NCBI GenBank assembly: GCA_963978905.1
Contig: OZ022260.1
Span: forward strand, 1-64,000
DNA: 64,000 bases
Reading direction: 5' to 3'
From: Trichostrongylus colubriformis
Lineage: Eukaryota > Nematoda > Chromadorea > Rhabditida > Trichostrongylidae
Of this stretch, positions 33,976-45,900 are shown in pieces. A model generated the notes under the pieces. That model was not told the origin of the DNA and ran no database searches. It worked only from the letters and a program-made list of their open reading frames with translations. A program made the translations under genes and the position numbers. Positions within the stretch are counted from its first letter, which is position 1. Every line of letters starts with the position of its first letter.

Positions 33976-36900
33976 CTGTTGCTGTCGCTGGTAAATCTGC
34001 TGTTGATAAGCTGCAGCTTGAGCGGCAGTTTGTGGTTGCAGATAGCCAGCAGGTTGCCCATCAGAATGAGCGTATTGTGATGGAGGTTGTGCCGTCGCTC
34101 CCGGAGGATACGTAGGACGTTGGGCTTGCTGTGGTGGTGCGCCAGGGGGTAGTCCAACTGGCTGTGCTGCGACTCCTTGCGGTTGCTGCTGTTGCTGTGC
34201 CACGCCTTGCATACCGGGTGGATAAACTGAAACATCAAAATAGCAATCTTCCAGTTACTGCCAGCTCTCTAGTTGGAAAAAGAGCTATAGAATTGAACGA
34301 CATCGCCTGTGACACTGCGGGGACTCCAACACTCTAACAGCCGAAGGATTCAACGCAAGTACGAGTCATGTCAAGAGCCAATAGACAAAATTCAGTGTGG
34401 ACTATTCCTTTATAAAAATGCGTGACAACTACTCTTTAGCATATTGTAATGGTAATTTGTTCCAAAAATATATAGGAAAGACAAGATGAAGTGAAGGTAA
34501 AGAACAGTACAACCACTGTTCTAGTGTGTACGGCACAATGGTTCCTAAGACAGGATCTGACGCCTTTCATGACACTAAGGTGGCACTTCTGGTAGATTAT
34601 ATCCTACAAAGCGAAAAAAACCTGGGCCCTTTTCTCGCCACAGGCCCTTATTTTCAAAAAAAAACGACTCAATTTGAAAAAGCTTGGCGACACGCGACCC
34701 CAAATTGCTTTGCTTTCTCACAAAAACTAGGCTTCGGCAATCTGATGTACACTGCGGTGCATAATGATAAAGCCTCCTATAAATTGTCCAAAAACTTTCA
34801 TAGCAAAATGTTCCCTGAAAACTCACTAGGCATAAATTGTAGCGAATTTCATCGCGCATTCACACATTAATACCAAACCTGAGCTCGAAATAACAGAACA
34901 AATTTATCTTCATTTTTTCAAAAAATGTCGCTTTTCCGGTGGTGCAAAATGATAAAGCCACCCTAAGTTTTTCCGTCGCTTCTCATCTGTATTTGTTGAA
35001 ACGTTTTGCTGCTGTAATGTCTTTCTTTTTTCAAGTAATGGGGAAAGGAAAACCCTTATCTGATTTTGAAAAAGGCCAAATTGTCGCAAAAAAAAAGCGC
35101 TGGAATTGTCAAATCGTCATAATGCGCAAAAATTGGGCCGCAGCCACACAATCGTCGACAACTTCCTCAAGGATCCTGCAACATATGGAACTAAGAAGAG
35201 TTCTAGGCGACCTCCTTCACTTTCCGAGAAGGATAAGCGCCGCATTCTCAGAAAAAGTATCGAATTTCACCAAGTCAAGCTCCGATACCAGGTCTTCTTT
35301 GGAGCTAAACGTCTCTAAAACAACTGTTTTGCGGGTTCTGAAAAAAAAGTGCAAGTTTATCTCGCGATAGAAAATGAGGAAAGCACCATTCATGACACGA
35401 GAACACCGCAAAAATCGAGTGCAGTTCGCCAAAACATGCAGCCGAGTGGACTGGAGTAAGGTATGGTATTAGGTCGTAAAGACCCTCTTGCTTTCTTATG
35501 ATGTTTTTCCTTTTCAGATAGTTTTTTCTGATGAAGGAAGTTCAACTGCGACAAATCAGATGGCAAACGATATTTTAAGAAAGCATATGCTTCGATTCTC
35601 AAGAGATTTCAAAGAAGGGGCCGCAATGGTATGGGCCGCATTGAAGAAACGTCTGAAGTTATGGTTCGTTCCTAAAAAGGTGAGTCTTGCCGTTCATCAA
35701 GTGGTTATGCGCAGTGCTCTTCTTTCTTCCAGGGTGAAAATCGGAGCCGAATTCTTGTTTTTGGGCAAGATAACGCACCAATCCACGTCAGCCACAGCAC
35801 AAGTGCATGGTTCAGCCGTCATCGAATAAGGCTCCTGCCCTGGCCGGCAAATAGCCCAGACCTTAATCCGATGGAAAATGTATGGGGCTTCATAGTGCGA
35901 CGGATCTACGCAGTAACAGGGAATTCCAAGGAGTTAAGGAGCTCAAAGAGGCTATAATCCACGTGTGACACCAAGTGGACCAAGATCTTATTAATAATCT
36001 TTACATGAGTCTAGACAATCGGATTTTTCAGGTTATCCGGAGAGAAGGAAGACCAACAGATTATTAGAGTGGCGTATTGCCCTTTCTGTTGTTTACAAGT
36101 TGTTGATAACTTCAATTTCCTTACTGGCTTTATCATTTTGCACCACCGGAAAAGCGACATTTTTTGAAAAAATGAAGATAAATTTGTTCTGTTATTTCGA
36201 GCTCAAGTTTGGTATTAATGTGTGAATGCGCGATGAAATTTGCTACAATTTATACCTAGTGAGTTTTCAGGGAACGTTTTGCTATAAAAGTTTTTGGACA
36301 ATTTATAGGTGGCTTTATCATTATGCACCGCAGTGTATTAATATGCTTTTTTAGGATCACTAGCACTTAAAAACGCCGAAAGCAGAATCTCCTAAAAATC
36401 AAGACTCGCTGCTTCAACTTGTCCTTTGTGACCAGCCTTCGAACACGAGTATTGACTCAACGGCGAAGAAAATTTACACAAAAACTAGACTCAAAGCGGC
36501 ATTTGCTAATAAAAAATGACAGGAATAAAAAAAGCTAAGAATCTCAATTAGATCATAAATCAAACCATGTGAATACCTCACATGTTTAATGAGATAAAAA
36601 AGACAATGTTCCTTATAATCACGAGCGAGAGGAAAAGATGACATAATACGCCGACTTCCCACCTGCAAGAGCCGCTGATCAAATAAAGTGTGAACACATC
36701 AACAATGAAAAGCTTAGCATTGGAACCAAAACAATGTAGAGGAGCGCTTTTGGGAACACCAAATTATATGGCATGCGCAACAAATTCGCCGAAGAAAACA
36801 GATAATACCGATAACAGCCTAGCTTTCGAGCAAACAAAACCATATCAAAGCCAGACGGAAATTCGATAAAAGAGACTCATTTGAGAAGCCATCGAACGAG

Positions 36901-39900
36901 CATCGCGAGGTTTTTGTGTACAAAAAAGTGCAGCAACAGCAGAAGCTGCGAAAGCAACGCATGCACAAATACTTGTGGCCCAAAAATCGATACGATAAGA
37001 GGTATCGCTTTGCTACACACACATCGTGCTTTTGGAGGCATGACATCCGTCTATCCATTACAGACACTCTCATATTACTCCATTCCAGTTACTAACTAAG
37101 AAATAGTCAGAATCACTGAAGACACCTGACAAATAGGCAATTCGATAAAAATCAACGACCATTTCCAGTGACATTTCTGTCATTTCTGTCCCGTGACAGA
37201 AGCAGAATTCAGATAAATTTTAGTCTCTGACAACTCTTCCGTTATTGAGAACTTAGAAAAGATAAGGAAGCATACTAGTTTGGGAATTTCCATGCTTCCC
37301 GTGAAAAATGGGATTTCCCAAGAGTACGTTGAGATATCTTTGGAAGCTGGGAAGTTCGAGAAGGCCTAATGGGCAACAGAAAAGCCAAGATGGTACAAAA
37401 TGAGTCGTAAATTCGTAAATTAGAGAAAGTTTGACGAGAATGGGGAAGGTGCAGACCAACGATAAACAGGTGATTTCGGTAGGAACGGGCCAGGTACGCC
37501 ATAAACATTCCATTGGCCTGCAAGTTATGGATTCTGGCTCTCAAAACTCCTATCCGGAACTTAAGACCCTCTTCGTATCGTAAAAATATACGAAATTAAC
37601 AAAAGCAAATGTACAAAACTGTGACACAAATTTTTCTTGAGCTGATCTATACTAGTTCCGTTAAATATTTGAAGGAACCGTCCACAAAATTTCATGGTTT
37701 TACTTCATCTTAAATCATTATATTAGATACAGTACAAAAATAGATACACGGAAAGAACCGAGAAATTTTATTTGTTCCGAAGCAGAAATCGAAAAACTCG
37801 AAGAAGAGCTAGCTACCCGTTTGAAAGCCCGTCACAAAATGTAACATAAATATGTCAGCAACAGGAGTGCTTAAAACTTCCCTGGACGAACCACTTTTGC
37901 AGGCATCCCTTACACGAAAAAGTGCAAAAACTACACCTGGGCACGGCTTTTACGCATGGATAAATCCGACAAAGTGTGTTTCCAAAGTTTCTTCCACACC
38001 AGCAGAAAATCCACCACGGAAAAATGCTCAACTCTTCATCCACCCACAAATTTTTGGAAGGAGGAAATCATTTCAACCCAAAATATGCGACGAAACTTGC
38101 GGACTACACTCATCGAATCGCAAACATCGCCGAAAGGCGAATTTATTTTGAGCCCAGCTCCGCTTTGAAAATGAAACATTCAGTTGAAGAGGAGACATGG
38201 GAGAAAGAAACTGAAAAAGAGTGAAAAACTTGAAACAACTTTTATACAGATGATCCATCCAATAGAGAGGATGACTGGAGAACACTTCAAATCAACCACT
38301 TATCAAAAAATCCAGACAAAAAAGCCATTAATAAATCGAAAATGCGCTGAGAAATTTTCCACTCGATTGGTAGACTTCTCCCAGTATCACGAATTTCGAA
38401 CATCGCAGCCAAAAGTGTTAGCCGTTCTCTTCAAACAACTCTGAGAACTTTTCATGCTCTTTTCGACACGGAAAACATGCGCACTCCCAGTTAAAGGCGG
38501 TTCCCATTGAAACTTTCACTGGCAACCCTTCGAAGAGCCAAACCATCAGATTTTCTCGCCAAATTCATCAGTAACTGTGAAGAGGTGAAGGAAAGAATGC
38601 CATCGCAACTGCTTTCACACTGAAGGCAAGAGCAGATCGACTCACGAACAGCACCACCACCTAATCTCTCATCTCACGAGTAGCCAACATTTTGAGCCCG
38701 AAAACTCCGAATCCTAACGAATTCTTCACGGAACCACAATTCATTCTACCGACTTCATCCAACCAATCAACCTTCAAAAGTGCAACCTTCGTAATGGCTC
38801 TTCGGAAGGAAGGGAGAGTCGACCAAAGAAACGCGATCACTCCTAGAATTGTCGGGGGATTCTAGGAGGAGTGATCGCGTTTCTAGAATTGTTGGGAGAC
38901 TTCCCCCGACAACTCTGCTGCAAAACTTGTAATTTCGTAAACAAAATGTTTGTTTGCAAAAAAAACGACATTACTCATGAAATGACCCAATACATGGGTT
39001 CGTTCATAAAGCACTACGAGTCTTCAAAATGCTCTAACGACCATCATGATTGAAAACCGAAGAAAATTGACATGACAAAGAAAATCAGACACAAATCCAC
39101 AGAGAAATTTGCCTTTGAGAAACGACAACGCTATCTAGAGATTTTGATGCGGTCAGGCGTTGCAGCTGCAGGACACAAGCCACACATACACCAAAAAAAC
39201 AAGAGTTTCCGACAAAAACTCAGCTGTAGCCACGCAGGGTGCGACAAGTTGTCGCCGAGCCAACGACACAGCAAAAGTAACCTATTCAGAAAAAAAAGTG
39301 GTATGCAAATCTCGAAAAGAGATGGCAACGCCCGATTCCGCGAGTGAGGCAGCTACCTTGGTATGACACTCAAAAAACACTTCCCAAGAGTCGGAACAGG
39401 AATAGTAATAGAATGGAATTTCCATTCGATTTCTTTGCACTTGCTCCCAATAACGCACTGCCCCCCTCAAATTTTATTGTTTAATGCAGTTTTTTTCGCA
39501 TTATTCAATGAAATGAGAGCATGACAATGCTAATAATAATAGTCCATTACTTCAAAAGTATTTTTAAAGAAAACTCTCGCCTAAAAAGCAATTCTAGATC
39601 ACAGTTGAAATGGTTATACGTTCGATGATTGAAGATGAAATTGAGAACAGAAAATGAAATGAAGTGCAGGCAATAAAAATACTATGCAAATTAGAACGGA
39701 GAAGACTCCACAGGCAAAACTCGAAGTACAACAAGAAACGAATACACTTGCCCAAAGTGAATTATAAACCTAAGAGCATCAGTCGAGCGAAGCAGCGATT
39801 GCCGCCGAAAAAGGGGCAGAGTCCCATCACAAATCGCAAATGGAGCCCGATGAAACTCGAGCACAATGTGAGCGCATTCAGCTGCCAATGAATGTGCAAG

Positions 39901-42900
39901 TAATCGCAAAGACGGCTGGCTGACTGGAGTGCCAAAAGGGGGCAGGAACGAACGTATGAATGAATGAATGAGAAGTGAACGAGCGACAGACGTCTTTCGC
40001 CCAAGCACCACCTCGCTGACTTGACGGTGGCGTTTTGACGGCGTGTCGGCCTTCTAATTCGCTGCCCGACGAACGCACACCACCGAAGCGAAAAAATAAC
40101 GACGCCGTTCACCTACGGGCAAAGTAGGAAGTACGAAGGCGACCCGAGAAATGCCAGTGTCGATCGTGAAATTTATGAGCTACACTCTGATATCTTGGTC
40201 ATGAACAATGTCATAACCGCCACGCGCACTGCTGACATTTCATTGCAAAACGCGGGACACAATCCGAGCGCAATTAGGCTTCGACTGGAACTGAAAGCTT
40301 GTACTGATCCAGTGCGCGAAAATCCCTGTGCTCTCACCATAGGACCGAGGATCAATGAGGGAGCATCGTCACTTTCATCATACTTGTCTCAAAGGGTTGT
40401 TAGCTTCGACGGATATCACATCGTTTCGCATAAAAAGGTGTATGTCAATATTCTTACACAAAATACACACCTCGATCGTACTTTTTTATATAAGTTTTTG
40501 CCAAACCCTTTCTGCTACACTGGGATTCGACACTCCGTCTAATTTGCCTAACTTTAGCTTCTTTACAATCTTAGAAGTCAAAATAGGACATGTGGAGTGC
40601 GCCACATCAATCTCCTTACACAGAAAAAGACGCCAAGCAGAACGAGCACACTGGCGGGAATTGTGATTTCGAAGAGTTCCTGATGCTTTTTGAAACAAGC
40701 ACTGCTGAAGACGGGCAATGTGTGACATAGGAGCCACAGAGATGGTAGAAATATCAGGAGAGAGGGTTGGATCACATGGATAATTGTTTGAGTGCGATTA
40801 CTAAGCGCCTAAAACCTTAGTAGAAAGACTGCGATTCGGAAACATAACCAACCGCTTGATTACAGAAGTATAAAAACGCAAAAAGATCTGAACAATGCTC
40901 GAGCCCGGAAAAATATGCAAGCCATCAGCGTTTATGAACAACAGCACTCTTGAACATACTCGCAGGGATCATAGTTCAAACAACCTACTCAATCATTCGA
41001 AGACTGATCAACTCTCAGCCGTAAGAAGAGGCAAAAAAGGCTAATGCTGGACTCGCGATCTTGCGATTTTGCGAGCGGAGTGTAGCATCGAAGATTTTAC
41101 GGTTCCAGAACCGTATGTGAGATAAGGGCATTCATAACCACAAATAGCAGAATCGTGAAGTCTGGCATCAGCAGAGCCATACCTCCAGCAATTCATTTTT
41201 GATATTAAAAATTCGTAACTCGATAAGATATCTTTGATGAATGAATGAAATGAATGAAAATGAAATATCTCTCTCAGTCATCATTAAAACGAGCGAAATA
41301 AATTTCAATCAGGTATCGCTCACCTGTTGACCCATTCTGGGCTGCTGTTGGCCCATCATTTGCTGCTGTTGTTGCGGAGCTTGCTGTTGCTGTTGATTCA
41401 ATATCAGCTGCTGCTGTTGCTGTCCCATCATTTGTTGTTGCCGAGCATACGTGCTTAGAGAAGTATCGCCCTGAGCGCTAGTTAGCACCTGCTGCTGCAT
41501 GTGCATAGCATCTAACATAAACAATATTTCTTTAAAAATAGGGGAAGCATAAGGTCAAATGCAACTCTCAACCTTTTCAACAACCTTGCCTAGAAGAGAC
41601 CTTGTCTAGAAAAATGTATAAAGTAAGGGATAAAAGGGAAGGATACTTCTGGACTCAGTCCGGTCCCAAATCCCCACCTGGACTTACTGAAATGCCTTGG
41701 GAGTAACCCTGCGGCATTTGTTGCAGTTGTGGGGTAAATCGACCACTCTGGTCAAACTGTCCTGCCGAGATCTGCTGACCTTGCATCACTCTTTGTTGTT
41801 GCTGTTCTTGAACCATCTGCATCTGTGATACAGATGGACTGCAGACCGACGGACTTCCGAAAGAACCTGAGCGAAAAGAAGTTTCACGACATGGTAAGGA
41901 TTGGTGTGTGGAAAAAAGATAAAGCTCAAGGCAGTAGACTTGATAATTGATCCCCAAAGATTACAAAGGTACTGAGCAGTATCACAACGGAGGAAAAAAA
42001 CCATGTAACATGGCCGAAAACCCGCGACTCGTATTCTAACCATTGGTTTTTGCATGGGCCTATTTTGGCGTGGCGTATTATAATACATACATCGCTTGGA
42101 GCTACGCAAATTTGCGATATATGACAGATATACGCATGTTACTCACCCTAGTATAGAAGGACCAGCCTATGGGTGCCGACCAGCTTGTCTTGTACAGGGG
42201 TTCAAAGCATACTTTCCACCACAAGTTGGGTAGCACAGTGTCTCGTTTTGACCATTGCATTTCTATTCTGCTGTTGTTAACTCAGGTAGAACGTAAAAAA
42301 CAAATCCAACACATGCAGCTGAGGAAAGCTTTCTCATAAAACTAACACAACGACCCTGAAGGGAAAGAAAGCCTCCGTTGACTCTCTTAGAATGAATCAC
42401 CGTAAAGAAAACCACAACATACCCTGCTGCATATGCATCATATTCGTTGGCGTGCCCGTACGCGGTTGCATTTGTCCAAAACCATCCATGACTGAAAGAG
42501 TAAATACTGATAAAACCTCTTCCCACAATTCGGAAAAGGTCAGCGCGGAAAAATAATACATTTCAAATGATAAAACCATGAAATAGACTAAAGAATAAGG
42601 AGCAGGAAGGAATGATTCACACCGAGAAATATGCATAAACACTTACATAAACACCTAAATGACCACCATCAACTGCCATTAATCAGGATAAAAGAATGTG
42701 TTCTCAATTTTACGGACAAGGCACCATGGGTGGCCAACAGAATGCGACGCCCAGGCAACGCTAGTCATCAAGACGTCGGCGTGCTGTTCAAAGGAGTAAT
42801 AATAATAACAATCAAGCAAGAAAGAGCAAAAGCAGAAAAGCTTGACACCTACATTCTGGTTCCTCATTCCATCGTCACACTCCATAACGTTCTCAACGCT

Positions 42901-45900
42901 CCGATTATAGCCATCGTTGGAAGACATTGAACCCTACTCCAACAAACTGAAGAAATTTTGATAGTAAGTGGATGAAACGAATGTCACCGGAGTATGAAAA
43001 TGCCTGTCTCCTGAGAATAAAACGAAACATTTAATCGGCACATTCAGAGGTAAAGATTTTGATCATGTCAAAGCCCCAAGTTATTTCAACACTATGAAAA
43101 GCCATGCGAAACTAAAAGCAATGCAATTCATGCGATCGTGTGATGGCGCTGGGAAATCTAGAGCCGAAAATGGGAACAGTGTGTATTCGTTGCTCTAGTG
43201 ATTTAGAGCTGAAGAAAATATTATGACACGAAAAGATTAAGTATATGGGCATTTAGTCAACGCCAGTCAGCGGCCGAGGGAGGCTGAGACGATGAGCCAG
43301 AAATAAGGAGCGAACCGATCATCATCCATCGAGCCTAGCAACGAACGCTTTGATGGGCCTTCATCTTACAATCGTCGCCAACCCACGGAAGAGCCGGAAG
43401 AAATACTCATGACAAACTGGAAAGTTAAGGGCAATTGCTGAAGATCTGGACTTGTGATTTTCCAATGCCGTAACTTCGCGTGAAGAGCCGCGGCACCGCA
43501 AAAATGCAAAATCGCGACGTGACGGCGGCCTTTCTTCCACAAGTTCCTTACAAAATCTTCCACAGAGTTCCTTACGAAACCCAAGGGTAGGAGAGGAATA
43601 ATTTTGGACCATATGCGGTTAAAATTGCCACAACAGACTATTAGAAAATTCTCGCAGAACAGAAAAAGCGCATGTTCTCGAAAAAAATCAACAAAGAACA
43701 TCGCGCTTCGTTTAAGGCCTTTAGCATCACATTACAGATGATCGGTCAAAATCACCAGATTTGCGGACCAATTACAAGGAAGTAATCAGCGAAGGCTTCA
43801 GAAACATAATCGCTCCTCCACGGCTTAGCCTAGTCCTTTAACCTCGACCTGCCTCTCTCTGCCCTGAATAGTTGCCAGGAGCAGAGTAAGAGAAGGGTCA
43901 TACATCATCCAAAGGACACAGAGGACACGCCCGAAACAAGACATCGACAGCCTGGTGAACACTAATTTCATTCACTATGTCGATAACATGGTAAACAATT
44001 TTAATCTGCCGGATAGAGACCGAAACTGTTTCGAAATGACACCATATTTTTCGAAAACTATGAAGGAAAAAAGAGCTTGAAATGAAAGTAAGGCGGTGAA
44101 TACTAGAATTGCTCAAATAGTATTTCATACTGATCACTCAAATTTTGGGTGCAGAAATTTCTACAGGAGTAGATATTTTAGCGTTGACTTTGTAAATTTG
44201 ATAAACACAGTTTCATACAGAATGTCACAGTTGATGTCAGAAAAACAATTCAAATCATATGAAAACATAATTTTCTAAAAAAATGTATTGGACTACTGGT
44301 AATTTCGACACCATTCGACTATCATTCCTCCATACACCAAGACAACACGATCAGTCAAAAAAAGTTGCGCTGAAATTTTTTCGCCTATAACGGTCATTTG
44401 TGGTGATAATCACGAAGATGACATTATTCTCTTATGCGGACACCGTTTGGCTTAAGATCTCGCGAGTTTTCATTTGCTGCAGTGTTGCTAATGCAGCTGG
44501 CAAGCGTCATATTCCCGTTGCCGTCTTTCACCTGACACTATCGCACAATCATAAAATTGCACATTCAAGCGTATATGTTCGTCTTAGGCTCTGTGGAGAA
44601 GGAAAGGTTCCCTCCTTTCTCAAGGCTTAGGCAGAACTTGCGGTAGCTGTGTGATGCCCCTACTATAAATATGGGTCAATTGAAGTCGGGGAGGGGAAGG
44701 GGGAGACGCAACTTTGCGTCAACGTCGAAGCTCCTTTCCCTCCCTAGGCTTAGGCCAAAGTTGATATCCCATCCTTCCACATGAAAGAGCATCTCTCAAA
44801 GCATGGGTCTCATCTGCTTTAGTCAGGGAGGGAAAGAAGCTTTGACGCGGGTGGACGCAAATTTGCGTCTCCCCCCCCCCCCCCCCCCCCACTTGAATTG
44901 ACCCTACAATATATTAGCACCACGCAGTAGCACTGAGCGACGCCAACTTCTCAAAAGGGTATCACTTTCGGAATGAGCACCCCAAATAAGCGGGCAAAGT
45001 TCTAGCGAAAATTATTTTTGGACCTAATAGCGGTGTACAGAGTGCCGAAATTTCTTGCCACACAAGCAACTAGGTGCTAGGTGAGTTAGGGGGGGCCAGC
45101 GCACTGTGCTCTACGTCTCTGACGCTATATAAGAGCGCAGAGAAGTCATAGCGCTAGCCGAATTGGATTCGAATTCTGCACAGAAACGATTCTGATGAAC
45201 CAAATTCGTGCTTTTTCTATCCTATATTTGCCTAAGCCTTGGGGAGGAAGGAGATTCCCTTCCCCCAGGCTTAGGCGAATACACGTAAGTAGTTGTTTAG
45301 TCTAGTTGAAGCGAATTCTTCGTAATATACCAATGGAAGAATAATGCAATTGTTTTCTCAGTTAGTTAGCTGTATCTAGGCATAAAATAACCTTGAGAGT
45401 GCTTATAAGCAGCAACTGGGGTAAACTTGAGCTTTTGTCGAGTGGCCCCCCCTAACTCACATAGCACCAACAACTAATCGTTTTTTACGGACGAAACCAC
45501 AGAATTACAACAGGAGCTAAATCTATGACTGCGACACAGTAAATAAGCGATAGAGAAGCCAATACAAGACGGATTTGAGAGGCCGATGATTGATTCCCAC
45601 AGTAACCCCCGTCATCACTGGGGCGCGCATTTGAATTGGGGCACATGTGATCCGCCAACGCTATGACTGCGTCACTTCGTGGCTGGAAAACTAACGTTTT
45701 TATTCAGCCATTCTTTCGCATACTTGACACTCCGCACCCACAAATGATTACTGTATCACTCCCTTTTATCTGATAATATCTGATCGCCTTCCAATTTGCA
45801 TGACCACTGCAAAAATTGCATCGAAGGGCAAATTCCAAAATTTTCTGGAAATGTTTATGTGACGTTGTAATATGACGGCCTAGGAATGTTATCTGAGACC

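Noticed and set aside
37852..38444. Basic protein genes on the plus strand in 36-41 kb
   Set aside because: They are explained by the A-rich antisense strand of a minus-strand intron and show no conserved features.
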